Positions 17,946 through 29,423 of a DNA stretch of 60,907 bases are shown here, piece after piece. The notes beneath the pieces were generated by a model that was not told where the DNA came from, made no database searches, and worked only from the letters and a program-made list of their open reading frames with translations. This DNA comes from Paenibacillus maysiensis (GTDB lineage Bacteria > Bacillota > Bacilli > Paenibacillales > Paenibacillaceae): NCBI RefSeq assembly GCF_000520815.1, contig NZ_ASRY01000141.1:1-60907 (forward strand), read 5' to 3'. Positions within the stretch are counted from its first letter, which is position 1; each line of letters opens with the position of its first letter. The position numbers were made by a program, and so were the translations under genes.

Positions 17946-18935
17946 TTATTTCATGGCATACATCGTATCCTTCATTAATTGATACTTGTTATACTGCTGT
18001 TGGTAAGATGTGATGCTCCATTTGTGGAAAAAAGCGTCTCCTGCCTGCACACCAGAATCATACAGCAAATTGCTCTGCTCAAGAGAAATGTTGAACTGTG
18101 CTGTGCGAATGCCCAGCGTCGGGATTTTAATCGTCCGATATCGATTCTCCTGCTCAATATAACGCTCATCATGCGCTGATAGCATCGTATCAAAAATAGC
18201 TTGCAGCATCGTCAACGGTCCCCGTATATAAGAAACCTTCGTTTCGGCTCCCGTTTTGCCTACCATCTGAAAACCTACTGTTGGAATAGTTTTAGCCTTT
18301 TGCTCGTTTACAGGCTCATCAAAAAGCCATAAAGGCAGATTACTTAACAATGCCCCATCGACTACAAACACAAATTGCTGTGAGAATTTTTTCCCTCTCG
18401 TGTGCAAAGGATCAAGTCTTAGCATAACGGGGTCGAAAAAATATGGGATGCTTGTGCTCATCCGAATGGCCTTGGCCACCTCCAGTGAAGAGGTATTCAT
18501 ACCGAAACGTTTGATATCCTCAGGAAGCACCAGTATGCGTCCGTTCGTTATGTCTGAAGCAATAATGCGCAGCTTGCCGGGAGGCAGATCCGCGAACGTA
18601 CGCACTCCCTTGGCAAGCAATAGCTCCCGCACCCAATGCTCCAATGCTTCTCCGGAGTACAGTCCTTTTTTAAGAAAAATACGAGCTGCCGGTCCAACCC
18701 ATTTGATGTTAAACACCGGAGAACGCCGTAACAAGCTGACCAAGGGGGTTTTCTCGATCACGGCTTTCATTTCATCTGCCGAATATCCTGCCGCCAACAA
18801 AGCAGCTACAATAGCACCTGATGATGTACCCGCTACGCGGTTGAATACAATTCCATGCTCCTCCGCAGCCTTAACTGCACCCGCCAGCGATATACCCTTA
18901 ACCCCTCCACCCTGGAACACAGCATTGATCAGCAT
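17946..18935 (-). CDS. yqhO: Patatin-like phospholipase family protein (YqhO-like)
   Basis: Serine-Asp dyad acyl hydrolase of 329 aa. The oxyanion glycine run GGGVKG is at residues 9-14, the nucleophile motif GTSSG at 36-40 (Ser38), and the catalytic Asp is in DGALLSN near residue 193. Substrate is not known; the family acts on membrane lipids or lysophospholipids. It lies between mntR and yqhP as in Bacillus. Its ribosome site GGAGG is inside the 3' arm of the terminator hairpin at 18945-18998, 11 bases before the ATG. Confidence 0.9.
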   Translation of the reverse strand: MLINAVFQGGGVKGISLAGAVKAAEEHGIVFNRVAGTSSGAIVAALLAAGYSADEMKAVIEKTPLVSLLRRSPVFNIKWVGPAARIFLKKGLYSGEALEHWVRELLLAKGVRTFADLPPGKLRIIASDITNGRILVLPEDIKRFGMNTSSLEVAKAIRMSTSIPYFFDPVMLRLDPLHTRGKKFSQQFVFVVDGALLSNLPLWLFDEPVNEQKAKTIPTVGFQMVGKTGAETKVSYIRGPLTMLQAIFDTMLSAHDERYIEQENRYRTIKIPTLGIRTAQFNISLEQSNLLYDSGVQAGDAFFHKWSITSYQQQYNKYQLMKDTMYAMK

Positions 18936-18944
18936 AGATCAAAA

Positions 18945-18998
18945 AACCTCCGTTCTCTTGGGAGTAAGCAGTTCTACTGCTTATGTATGAGAACGAAG
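18945..18998 (-). terminator. Terminator hairpin overlapping the yqhO ribosome site
   Basis: Minus strand: CCTTCGTTCTC ... AAGCAG/CTGCTT ... GAGAACGGAGG followed by TTTTTTGATCT and the yqhO ATG. It ends the transcript of the secreted glycosidase-like gene, and its 3' arm contains the GGAGG that should serve yqhO. Confidence 0.7.
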
Positions 18999-19033
18999 GC
19001 TTATTTAGAACCTATATGACCCAGTTTACATAA

Positions 19034-20770
19034 TTATTGATAATAATTTTGAAGTAGCTGAATGAGTCCGTACGGATTTTTCCGTAAATGCTGTGCGCTA
19101 AAATAAATATCCCCTTTAACCTGATTGTAATTCTCGTTCAGCTTGAGTTGCTTAATCAACTCTTCGGCGGATTGCCAACCCTTTTCAGGAGTGCCGATTT
19201 TATAGGGGGAATGTCCGATGTACAGCTTAACATCTGAATTTTTGACCTCATTGGACCACCATGCCACAAGCTTGTCATAGCCAGCAGCCGGGAAACCGAT
19301 ACTCCAATAAATCTGTGGAGCTACATAATCAATCCAGCCTTTGTTAATCCAGGTACGTACATCCGCAAACGTCGTATCATACGCTGTAACTCCAGCCTTG
19401 GTGTCTGATCCGGTCAAGTCTTGAGACTTGTTGCGCCACACACCAAAAGGACTAATCCCGAACTGCACCTTGGACTTGCTTGCATGAATGCTTTTGCCCA
19501 GATCACGGACAAAGCTGTTCACATTATCTCGCCGCCAGTCGCCTTTGTCAGAGATTTTGTTAGCGTTATACGCTTTAAAGGTCGCATTATCATCAAAAGT
19601 GCCGCTGTATGGATAAAAATAGTCGTCTAAATGAACACCGTCAATATCGTATCCATCCACAACTTCCATAATCGCATCAATGACATGCTGGCGAGCAGCA
19701 GGAATTCCCGGATTGATGTAGAGTTGACTGCCATTCTTAACGATCCAATCCGGATGCTGGTTAGCCACATGGTTTGCAGCTAAGCCACTGGTCGTTCCTG
19801 TAGAATTGGCGCGGAAAGGGTTAAACCAGGCATGAAACTCCATCCCCCGCTTGTGCGATTCGCTAATCATAAATTTCAAAGGATCATAGCCCGGATTTTT
19901 CCCCTGGGTGTTCGTCAGGTACTTGCTCCATGGCACAAGATTGGACGGATACAGCGCATCACCGCTGGCCCGGACCTGAACAAAAACCGCATTAATACCC
20001 ATCCCCTGCAAATCATCAAGCATTTTGGTAAATTCCTGCTTTTGCTTCTCGGTGCTGCTTCGGGCGGCAGAAGAAGGCCAATCCCCGTTAATCGTAGAAA
20101 TCCAAGCCCCGCGCATGGAAGTCGAAGCTTTCACTTGCACGACATTTCCCTGCGAAGAATTGGAGCTGCCCTCATTGGTTGAAGTAGACGGAGAAATGAC
20201 GCTCGCCTGCTCATCATCATCGATTCCCTGATTCGTACCTACACTTCCCTGATTATCAGGTGTGGACGTATTGGAGCTGGAACCGCCACCGGAAGATGTT
20301 GTTCCGCCTGTGGAGGCACCTTCTTTACCACTACTTAACGTAATGACTCGCTCTGTAGCCTGCCAGTCCACTTTTAATCCCAACTCTTCCCCAACAAAAC
20401 GCAGCGGCACCATGACTCTTCCGCTGGTCATACGCGCAGATGCGTCCAATCGAACTGACTTGCCATTCACCGTAGCACTCTGTCCGCCGTTCTCCATAGA
20501 GATGTTTTTATCCTGCGCTGTGATGGTTACCGCACCGGACGATGCTGACCAGTTGACTTGAGCGCCTAATCCCTCACTAATCACTCGTAAAGGCACCATC
20601 GTTACGTTGGCTCCTTGCACAATATACGGTGACGCATCACTTTGCAGCAATTGCCCGTCCAATATAATTTCAATCTCTCCGTTTGGAGCCGCTTGCGCTC
20701 CAGGCACCACTGCCGTCTGCACCGCCAGCAGTAAACCCGCAGCCAGTGTCCATGTTTTCTTCCAATTCAT
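19034..20770 (-). CDS. Secreted family 10-like glycosidase (GHL10/DUF187) with copper-amine-oxidase N-domain
   Basis: A 578-aa exported protein. A signal peptide (about 1-27, ending GAQA) is followed by a paired copper amine oxidase N-terminal-like stalk domain (about 35-150, with repeated MVPLRVISEGLGA and MVPLRFVGEELGL blocks), a Ser/Thr/Gly linker (about 155-215), and a catalytic-like TIM barrel (about 218-575) with RGAWISTINGDWP, GINAVFVQVR and DGVHLDDYF motifs. Proteins of this kind (YngK-like) are thought to act on peptidoglycan or exopolysaccharide. It sits between mntR and yqhO, where Bacillus has no such gene. Confidence 0.87.
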   Translation of the reverse strand: MNWKKTWTLAAGLLLAVQTAVVPGAQAAPNGEIEIILDGQLLQSDASPYIVQGANVTMVPLRVISEGLGAQVNWSASSGAVTITAQDKNISMENGGQSATVNGKSVRLDASARMTSGRVMVPLRFVGEELGLKVDWQATERVITLSSGKEGASTGGTTSSGGGSSSNTSTPDNQGSVGTNQGIDDDEQASVISPSTSTNEGSSNSSQGNVVQVKASTSMRGAWISTINGDWPSSAARSSTEKQKQEFTKMLDDLQGMGINAVFVQVRASGDALYPSNLVPWSKYLTNTQGKNPGYDPLKFMISESHKRGMEFHAWFNPFRANSTGTTSGLAANHVANQHPDWIVKNGSQLYINPGIPAARQHVIDAIMEVVDGYDIDGVHLDDYFYPYSGTFDDNATFKAYNANKISDKGDWRRDNVNSFVRDLGKSIHASKSKVQFGISPFGVWRNKSQDLTGSDTKAGVTAYDTTFADVRTWINKGWIDYVAPQIYWSIGFPAAGYDKLVAWWSNEVKNSDVKLYIGHSPYKIGTPEKGWQSAEELIKQLKLNENYNQVKGDIYFSAQHLRKNPYGLIQLLQNYYQ

Positions 20771-20874
20771 ATGATTACAATCCTCCGCTAACCCGTTAAT
20801 TTTTAACCCTGTCTTGTCCTGCTATATAATGGATAGACGCTAATACCCGGGTATTTGTTGCGGTAGGGACAAAT

Positions 20875-20903
20875 AAAAAAGCACCTGTCCTTACGGACGA
20901 TGC
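20875..20903 (-). terminator. Terminator of mntR
   Basis: Minus strand GCA-TC-GTCC-gtaa-GGAC-AGG-TGC followed by six Ts. The stem is interrupted and its 5' part lies at the end of mntR. Confidence 0.65.
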
Positions 20904-20906
20904 CTG

Positions 20907-21332
20907 TCAGGAATCACCACTCAATTCCTTGTGTATATCGTGAAGCTGGCGCAAACGATCTTCATCCCGGCGGAAATATTCGACCAATGTCTCAATGCGG
21001 GTGATGGAATCCCAGCTTAAATGGTGCTCAATACCTTCCACATCTTTATAGATCAGGTCTTTGTCGACCCCAATCATATCCAGAAATTGCTCTAGTAACT
21101 GGTGGCGATCAACCAGCCGTTTGCCGACCTTTTTCCCTTTGGGTGTCAAAATTAATCCCCGATATTTCTCATATACGAGATAGTCGTCCTTATCCAGCTT
21201 CTGGATCATCTTGGTAACGGACGAAGGATGAACCTCCAGACCTTCTGCGATATCTGAGACACGGGCATATCCCTTCTCATCAATCAGTTGGTAAATGCGC
21301 TCCAAATAATCTTCCATGCTTGGCGTTGGCAC
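20907..21332 (-). CDS. mntR: Manganese-dependent transcriptional regulator MntR (DtxR family)
   Basis: Mn2+-sensing repressor of manganese uptake genes. The 141-aa protein has an N-terminal winged helix ([24 protein letters not shown]) and a C-terminal dimerisation domain. Likely metal ligands known from B. subtilis MntR are present: Asp8 and Glu11 in MEDYLERIY, His77 region RHQLLEQFL, and GIEHHLSWD near 99-106. Starts at a GTG after AGAGGG. The same window carries a manganese riboswitch before terC, so Mn control is doubled here. Confidence 0.94.
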   Translation of the reverse strand: MPTPSMEDYLERIYQLIDEKGYARVSDIAEGLEVHPSSVTKMIQKLDKDDYLVYEKYRGLILTPKGKKVGKRLVDRHQLLEQFLDMIGVDKDLIYKDVEGIEHHLSWDSITRIETLVEYFRRDEDRLRQLHDIHKELSGDS

Positions 21333-21586
21333 TTGTTTCCCTCTTTTCTGTTATTGAACGGGCGCTTACCGCCTTCATTTCCTGCGTTGAACCTACATAT
21401 GTAATGATACATGTTATCATTGCCTATTGGCAAGTCTCATCCCCCCGCTCACAGCTATTGCCACGATTTGTTCAATTTAAGCAGGGCACACTAATAGCGT
21501 CCCTGTATCGTTCTCCTTATGGCATGAGTTAGAGTTGGACACCCAAGCTACTACTGGATAATTTATTCCTGAAAGGAGCGTTACCC

Positions 21587-22651
21587 ATGTCCACGCTTGA
21601 GCGTACTCCTGTCAAAACCAAAGGAACCAAACCGTTCCTGCCTGATCTGGTATTCTTCGAGCCGGACGCACTGAATTATCCCAAGGGTCAGCGTATTATG
21701 GAATGGGTAAAAGTCAAAGACATTCCGTATCGTATGACCACATCCCATAACCGGATTACCAATTTACCGGGCGAAACCGAAGTTGAAAAATATAGAATGG
21801 CTAAAAAAACGCTGGTCGTCGGTATTCGCAAAACGCTAACCTTTGACCAGTCCAAGCCCTCTGCTGAATATGCCATTCCCATTTCGACCGGATGTATGGG
21901 ACACTGCCACTATTGTTATTTGCAAACGACATTAGGGGCAAAGCCGTATATACGCGTCTATGTCAATACCGATGATATCTTATCGGCAGCTAAAGGCTAC
22001 ATCGAGGAACGTGCGCCCGAAATAACTCGTTTTGAAGCAGCCTGCACCTCTGATCCGGTTGGTTTGGAGCATATCACCGGATCGCTCGGAGAACTGATTC
22101 GTTTTATGGCAGACGAAGAATGGGGTCGCCTGCGTTTTGTTACCAAATATCATCATGTTGATCCACTGCTGGATATTAAGCATAATGGACATACTCGCAT
22201 CCGGTTTAGCATTAATTCCGATTATGTTATTAAACAATTTGAGCCTGCGACTTCGCGCTTCGAGGAACGCATTGAAGCGGCAGGTAAAATCGCCCGAGCC
22301 AGTTATCCGCTAGGCTTTATTATTGCGCCGATCATCTGGTATGACGGCTGGGAAGAAGGATATGGCGAGCTGCTGCGCAAATTGAGTGAAACCTTGCCTC
22401 AGGATGCCACAAATGATCTGACGTTCGAATTGATCCAGCATCGTTTTACCAAAACGTCCAAGGCTGTGATTGAGAAGCGTTATCCAAAAACCAAGCTGGA
22501 AATGGACATGGAAAAACGCGAGAAAAAATGGGGCCGTTGGGGACAGAACAAATACGTTTATCCCGATGAACAGCAAAACGCACTGCGAGAATTTATCACA
22601 GAGCGCATTTTTGAACATTTTCCATTAAGTCGTATTGAATATTTCACATAA
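21587..22651 (+). CDS. splB: Spore photoproduct lyase
   Basis: Radical SAM enzyme that reverses the 5-thyminyl-dihydrothymine spore photoproduct in germinating spores. The 354-aa protein has the diagnostic CMGHCHYC iron-sulfur motif near residue 105 and ends in the family's SRIEYFT-type C-terminus. AAAGGAG stands before the ATG. Its 3' end overlaps the convergent ccdA by 8 bases. In Bacillus it is expressed in the forespore under sigma-G; I could not place the promoter firmly. The 254-base gap before it shows no gene. Confidence 0.95.
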   Translation: MSTLERTPVKTKGTKPFLPDLVFFEPDALNYPKGQRIMEWVKVKDIPYRMTTSHNRITNLPGETEVEKYRMAKKTLVVGIRKTLTFDQSKPSAEYAIPISTGCMGHCHYCYLQTTLGAKPYIRVYVNTDDILSAAKGYIEERAPEITRFEAACTSDPVGLEHITGSLGELIRFMADEEWGRLRFVTKYHHVDPLLDIKHNGHTRIRFSINSDYVIKQFEPATSRFEERIEAAGKIARASYPLGFIIAPIIWYDGWEEGYGELLRKLSETLPQDATNDLTFELIQHRFTKTSKAVIEKRYPKTKLEMDMEKREKKWGRWGQNKYVYPDEQQNALREFITERIFEHFPLSRIEYFT

Positions 22652-23360
22652 CCAGCATCCAATTCGGCGCTATCCGCTGTAAATACAGCGTTACATCCGT
22701 CATATGATCTGTTACTAGTAAAATCCCGGTAATGATCAGCAGTATACCGCCTGTTTTGACGATAATTGACGTGTAACGCGAGGATAGACGAACAGAGCCG
22801 GCCAATAAAGCCAATGCAAAAAATGGAATCGCAAAACCAAGCGCGTAGCCTGTGACCAGCTTGAACCAGGTATGATGCTCTACTGCCGCCAAAGCGATAA
22901 TAGCTGTCAGCATGGGACCAATACAGGGAGACCAGCCTGCCGCAAATCCGATTCCGATCACAAAGGAACCGGCATAACCGGCAGGCTTCCATGTCCAGCG
23001 AAGCTTATGCTCCCGCATCAAAATCAAAGGCCGTACCACGCCAAGAGATACCAGCCCCATCACTAAGATCAATAGCCCCGCAACTACCCTTAGCGTATCC
23101 TTATAATTGCCAAACCATTCTCCAAGCAACCCTACACTTGCACCCAAGGAATAGAACACTACGGAAAAGCCCAGTACAAAAGCTAGGGTATGTCCCATCG
23201 TACGGTAACGCACCTCAGCCTTATGCCGTCCTTTGGCCAGCTCGCGTGCCGACATCCCTGTCATATAAGATAAATAAGAGGGGTACAGTGGCAAACAGCA
23301 AGGTGAGAAAAAAGAAACCAGTCCCGCTATGATCGCCAGCCCGGCGTTAACATCCGTCAT
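22644..23360 (-). CDS. ccdA: Cytochrome c biogenesis protein CcdA
   Basis: Membrane thiol-disulfide carrier that passes electrons outward for cytochrome c maturation and spore cortex synthesis. About 238 aa with six membrane segments. The two functional cysteine sites are visible: SPCCLPLYPSY near residue 20 and WSPCIGP near 145. GGGAGG lies 8 bases before the ATG at 23360 but only 2 bases before the ATG at 23366, so I prefer the inner start. Confidence 0.92.
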   Translation of the reverse strand: MTDVNAGLAIIAGLVSFFSPCCLPLYPSYLSYMTGMSARELAKGRHKAEVRYRTMGHTLAFVLGFSVVFYSLGASVGLLGEWFGNYKDTLRVVAGLLILVMGLVSLGVVRPLILMREHKLRWTWKPAGYAGSFVIGIGFAAGWSPCIGPMLTAIIALAAVEHHTWFKLVTGYALGFAIPFFALALLAGSVRLSSRYTSIIVKTGGILLIITGILLVTDHMTDVTLYLQRIAPNWMLVM

Positions 23361-23454
23361 CAGCATTTCCTCCCGCCTGTCTTAAGTAAACACGAGCAAA
23401 CAAGCCCTATTACTAAAACATACGTGAGGAAGCAGCCAAATATGTTGCAACCCC

Positions 23455-23496
23455 AAAAAGCGTATGCCACGGCGTACAAGCCGAAAGACATACGCT
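23455..23496 (-). terminator. Terminator of metG
   Basis: AGCGTATG...CATACGCT stem with a loop of about 22 bases that itself can pair (CGGCTTGTACGCCG), then TTTTT on the minus strand. Lies 16 bases past the metG stop. Confidence 0.8.
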
Positions 23497-23511
23497 CATG
23501 ACGAGCTTTAT

Positions 23512-25551
<2,040 letters not shown>

Positions 25552-25624
25552 TCACGGTAGCGAAATAAGACATGCTCCCTTGAATTTGGTACTCCAATTC
25601 GTGCTTTTCACACTAATTGGGCAC

Positions 25625-25915
25625 AAAAAAGACCCCCGCCCCTATGGGACGAGAGTCACCTCACGCGTTACCACCCAAATTTCCTGTATCCTCGCAGACT
25701 ACAGGCTTCACCGGTCACTCTGACCGCCCATTAACGCTGGATCACGCCTTTCCCTTACGGTCGTTCGCCCTATCACCATTGAGCTGGTGGCAAACACGCT
25801 CGAAAAAGGTTCCTCCAGGACCATATTCAGGCTTCGTTCCAGACCGGTTTGCAGCTAACCCCGGCTCTCTGTACTGGACGGTTGACCCTACTCATCCCTT
25901 CGCAGGAAAACATTA
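25625..25915 (-). promoter_or_regulatory. T-box riboswitch (tRNA-Met) upstream of metG
   Basis: A tRNA-sensing leader. The T-box core GGGTGGTAACGCG is at 25664-25676 on the minus strand; its UGGU matches the ACCA end of a tRNA with A at position 73, as in tRNA-Met. The terminator GACTCTCGTCCC/GGGGCGGGGGTC with T6 is at 25625-25658. Stem I carries an AGTA-type bulge and, in GAATATGGTCC, an ATG specifier codon at 25822-25824. Two canonical T-box bases differ (AACGCG for ACCGCG). Confidence 0.9.
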
Positions 25916-25923
25916 TTACCCAA

Positions 25924-25953
25924 AATATAACCAAACGCGCATAGCTATGTCAA
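25924..25953 (-). promoter_or_regulatory. Promoter of the metG T-box transcript
   Basis: Minus strand TTGACA, 18-base spacer, TATATT: a perfect -35 and a -10 with one mismatch. It overlaps the last bases of yidD and starts transcription just before stem I of the T-box. Confidence 0.65.
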
Positions 25954-26240
25954 GTCAAGCCCTTCCCGGCACGATCAGCAAAACGATCTTCGTCAGATCT
26001 ATTTGCCCTCTTTTTAGCAGGAGGCACCAGATCTACACCGCCTGGATGAAAGGGATGACACTTCGCTATACGTTTGGCGGCCAGCCAGGAGCCCTTGAGC
26101 GCTCCATGCACCTCCACCGCCTCCAGCGCGTACTGTGAGCACGTCGGATAGAAGCGGCAGGTCGGTGGCTTTAATGGTGAAATATAGGATCGGTATAACT
26201 TAATCGGAGCTTGAACCACTCTTCGTGTGGTAATCTTCAT
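25950..26240 (-). CDS. yidD: Membrane protein insertion efficiency factor YidD
   Basis: Small peripheral membrane protein that aids YidC-dependent insertion. The 96-aa sequence has the hallmark [11 protein letters not shown] with flanking YISPLKPP and [11 protein letters not shown] motifs, followed by a charged C-terminal tail that looks lineage-specific. It is unusual in not lying beside rpmH/rnpA/yidC. Its ATG begins one base after the zur stop, so it is translated from the zur message. Confidence 0.95.
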   Translation of the reverse strand: MKITTRRVVQAPIKLYRSYISPLKPPTCRFYPTCSQYALEAVEVHGALKGSWLAAKRIAKCHPFHPGGVDLVPPAKKRANRSDEDRFADRAGKGLT

Positions 26241-26241
26241 T

Positions 26242-26733
26242 TCAGTAGCCTACGTGGCTGTGAGTGTGACCGCTCGCCTGCTTGTATCCCCTTTTAGAAT
26301 TGGCTTCTGCGTGCCCGTTCTTTCCCTGGCATTCCTTGCAATAGCCGAATATTTCAAACTTGTGCTCGACGATTTGAAACTGATCTATCGTATCTGTCAT
26401 CTGCATCGGGCAGAAAGAGATCGGTAATGTTTTCTGACAGCTCAAGCAAATCATATGGTGGTGGTGATGATGCTCATTACAGCTCACCTTGAACTTCATT
26501 CCATCCTCAAAAGATACCTGCTCCAGCACACCCAATTCCTGCATTACACGCAAATTACGATAAACGGTGTCGAAGCTGAGTCCACTGTATTTTTTACCCA
26601 TATATTCATAAACGTCTTTGGGGGACAGATACCCTTCATTCTCGGAAAATAACGTGGCCAGCGTCTTGCGCTGATCCGTAATACGCAGCCCCTGAGCGGA
26701 CATTGTTGCGATAATCTCATCCTTTGTCAGCAT
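26242..26733 (-). CDS. zur: Fur-family zinc uptake regulator (Zur-like)
   Basis: Metal-dependent repressor, 163 aa from the ATG at 26733 (GGGGAGG lies 9 bases before it; the in-frame GTG at 26742 touches the same site). The N-terminal winged helix includes [21 protein letters not shown] His run [23 protein letters not shown] and a C-terminal CKECQ provide the metal and structural zinc sites and resemble Zur more than Fur or PerR. A His-rich tail (HTHSHVGY) is another zinc hint. Co-transcribed with yidD. Confidence 0.85.
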   Translation of the reverse strand: MLTKDEIIATMSAQGLRITDQRKTLATLFSENEGYLSPKDVYEYMGKKYSGLSFDTVYRNLRVMQELGVLEQVSFEDGMKFKVSCNEHHHHHHMICLSCQKTLPISFCPMQMTDTIDQFQIVEHKFEIFGYCKECQGKNGHAEANSKRGYKQASGHTHSHVGY

Positions 26734-26852
26734 GCGTTTCACCCTCCCCTGTCTGTAGTTTCAGGTTTTCTGATGCAGGCTTAGGCTTGCATCTACTTAT
26801 TATACCACGATTAAAGTCAAAGTTATAAGAGATATTCGCGCTCTTGATAAAG

Positions 26853-26900
26853 AAAAAAGCGCTCTCCTGTACTGGAACCGAATCCGCAGCAGGAGAACGC
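26853..26900 (-). terminator. Terminator of the secreted PKD protein gene
   Basis: GCGTTCTCCTG...CAGGAGAGCGC stem followed by six Ts on the minus strand, about 85 bases past the stop at 26985. The remainder of the 26,734-26,984 gap shows only upstream sequence for zur. Confidence 0.8.
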
Positions 26901-26984
26901 CTTTATTCTGTAAGTGATCTGACTTTAAACGGTGAATGATGAGACCCTACGGTCTAAGCCGATAAACAAAACCGGATATTCATA

Positions 26985-29204
26985 TTAATTTTTAATAGCT
27001 GGTAATGGCATAACTACTACGGAAACTGGCAAGTTACTACCCGCAGCAGCAGTGAAATACATTTCTACACTTTCCTCGATATGACCTGTACGATACAGTA
27101 CACTCATCTCATTCGGAGCCCATACGGAGCCGTTCGTCGGGATGCCCACGACCTGATTGTTCACCATAGCATAGCCGGAGTATTCACCACCACGCGGGTT
27201 AAATGTAATCAGGGAATACGGCGCTACATGGTCCAGCTTGATTTTGTATACAACACCAAAGTTACCCGCATTGGAGGCAGAAGAACCGTCCAGACCATCC
27301 GTACCAATCAGGTTCGGGTCAGTCTTATTATCTCCAAGAACGATACGCTGAGCTGTTTTACCAACCTCTTCTGTATATTCAAGCGAGATATCGGAATTAG
27401 CGTATGTTCCGCGGTTATGAATTCCATCCTTCGGCAGTTTTGCCAAGGTAGGCATTACGGTAAGTGGATCTACATTTGCATCTAGCACAATAACTGTGTA
27501 TTGGATCGGTTGATCTGTATACAGATCAGACAAGAGAGAAATAACCTGTTTTTGCTTAATTTTTTGCGCACTCAGATCCTGTAAAATAACGCGGCTTTCG
27601 CCCGGATTCAGGACTGTGCTGGAGCGTTTGCTTCCATCCTGCATAGATTGAAAGTACCGTTGGATCGAAATTTTACCCGCAGCGGTTGCAAACTCAGATG
27701 GTCCGGCAAAACCGGAATTTTCGACGTTCATATTAGCAGCAGTAATATTATTATTGGTCGCGATTACGTACATTTTCACATCTCGGCCCGTTTCATTCAC
27801 ATGATGGACGAGTACACGTGTGCTGCCTGATCCCATTTCCTGATACACAATCCCATCTTGGAATACACGTTCCGGGCTGTTAGCACGGATCAGAAGACGT
27901 GGTGAAGATGTACTGGTCAAAGGTATAGTAGCCATCGTGGTCACCTGACTGCCGTCCACACTGTATTTATCACCATAAGGCGTGAAGATTTTGTTAAAAT
28001 CATCTTCGTTGTACAGCAATTCATTCGTAATTTTAATCGTTTCGCTTACAGTACCTGTTGCACCATGCTTATCAGTCACGGTCAGCGTAATGGTCACATC
28101 ACCCGGCTCGAAAAATGCCAGTTTCTTATTCACCCAATCACGTTTGGTAATCGCATTTTCATCATCCGTACTCAGATCCGTAATCGTGATTTTTTCACCC
28201 ATTTTGTATTCTTTTTTATCTGTTGTAAACAGAGCCACTGGCGGCTGATTCGGCGGTCTTACCGTAATCGTAACTGAGTATGGATCACTCCAGTTCCCTG
28301 CGGAGTCAAGAACGGAATAGGTAACTACATATGTACCTGGCTCCTGAAATACGTCCTGCTTGCCTTCCCAACGTTGATTCACAATCGGAAGACCTGTAGG
28401 AGAAGATTCCTTCGTCAAATACGTAACTTGGGTTTCGCCTGCATAGATATCTTTTTGCTGAACCGTGAAGGAAGCTTTAGGCTTTTGATTCAAATCCATA
28501 ATAACCTGTTTTGTTATATTATTTACAGTATAAGGAATATTCAAGGCCTGTGTAATAGACGTCAATGGCACCATAAATACGTTCTTTTGCTGGAATGCCG
28601 GCCCCTTCATTTGTCTAGCTTCACCGTTAACCGTGTAAACCTTGCTGTCAGTCTTGAAGCGCAGCACGTTTGTACCTTGGGTGATAACGGTTTCCTTGGT
28701 AGCAGTGTCATAACTAAACTGTAATCCGACGCGGCTGACAAGCGAACGGATAGCTACATAAGAAACACCATTCTTGACTGTCATCGGCTGAGTCGCTGTA
28801 TACACCTGTCCGTTTTGTTCCATTTTTGCGCTGTTCAAATACAAAATCAGTTGATTTGCACTCATGGATGTTGGAGAACCACCAGGATTGGTGATCGTTC
28901 CGTCTCCACCGTATACATCATTGGATACGTTCGATCCGTTGGTTGTATCCGTCGGCAAGCCAGACAAAGGATCATTAGATACGCCTGTGTTATCAGGTGT
29001 CACCGTGTCATTTTGTGTTCCAGTGTTATCTTGTCCCCCGATGCTATTCTGAACGCCGGAATCTGTGACATTGGCCTGAGCCTGCTGTCCGCTAACCGAA
29101 TCGGTGGATTGAACAGTGGATACTGCTTCTGCTCCTACAGGGGCTACTGCGGCCACCTGAGCTACCGCAAGCGCGGTGAGCATGGTCCATTTCTTGAAAT
29201 TCAT
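26985..29204 (-). CDS. Secreted protein with copper-amine-oxidase-like stalk domain and PKD domain
   Basis: A 739-aa exported protein of unknown role. Signal peptide about 1-25 (VAPVGAEA); an Asn/Asp/Thr/Gly-rich disordered stretch about 30-110 with DNTG-type repeats; a stalk-like pair of copper amine oxidase N-domain repeats about 125-245; an Ig-like/PKD region about 250-395 with WSDPYSVTITV and TLTVTDKHGATG; and a long C-terminal beta-rich part. No LPXTG or catalytic motif was seen. Such proteins are common in Paenibacillus and probably bind the wall or polysaccharide. Confidence 0.8.
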   Translation of the reverse strand: MNFKKWTMLTALAVAQVAAVAPVGAEAVSTVQSTDSVSGQQAQANVTDSGVQNSIGGQDNTGTQNDTVTPDNTGVSNDPLSGLPTDTTNGSNVSNDVYGGDGTITNPGGSPTSMSANQLILYLNSAKMEQNGQVYTATQPMTVKNGVSYVAIRSLVSRVGLQFSYDTATKETVITQGTNVLRFKTDSKVYTVNGEARQMKGPAFQQKNVFMVPLTSITQALNIPYTVNNITKQVIMDLNQKPKASFTVQQKDIYAGETQVTYLTKESSPTGLPIVNQRWEGKQDVFQEPGTYVVTYSVLDSAGNWSDPYSVTITVRPPNQPPVALFTTDKKEYKMGEKITITDLSTDDENAITKRDWVNKKLAFFEPGDVTITLTVTDKHGATGTVSETIKITNELLYNEDDFNKIFTPYGDKYSVDGSQVTTMATIPLTSTSSPRLLIRANSPERVFQDGIVYQEMGSGSTRVLVHHVNETGRDVKMYVIATNNNITAANMNVENSGFAGPSEFATAAGKISIQRYFQSMQDGSKRSSTVLNPGESRVILQDLSAQKIKQKQVISLLSDLYTDQPIQYTVIVLDANVDPLTVMPTLAKLPKDGIHNRGTYANSDISLEYTEEVGKTAQRIVLGDNKTDPNLIGTDGLDGSSASNAGNFGVVYKIKLDHVAPYSLITFNPRGGEYSGYAMVNNQVVGIPTNGSVWAPNEMSVLYRTGHIEESVEMYFTAAAGSNLPVSVVVMPLPAIKN

Positions 29205-29350
29205 TCTCTGTCTCCTTCTATTACCAAATTATTATCATTCCCGTAAAAAGTCATACTATTAGACGCAGCTGTTGTCCAAAAGTTGCTGGGAATTTTGCTG
29301 AACATGAAAAAAAGGGAACTTCCTCCTGTCACTGCAAGAAATTTTATAAC

Positions 29351-29389
29351 AAAAAACCGCCGCCCCATCTGACCTGATGGGCGGCGGTT
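29351..29389 (-). terminator. Terminator of pflA
   Basis: CCGCCGCCCATC/GATGGGGCGGCGG stem with a short loop and six Ts on the minus strand, 35 bases after the pflA stop. Confidence 0.9.
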
Positions 29390-29423
29390 CATAACCAGAA
29401 AGTAATTTAAAGACCATTCAACA

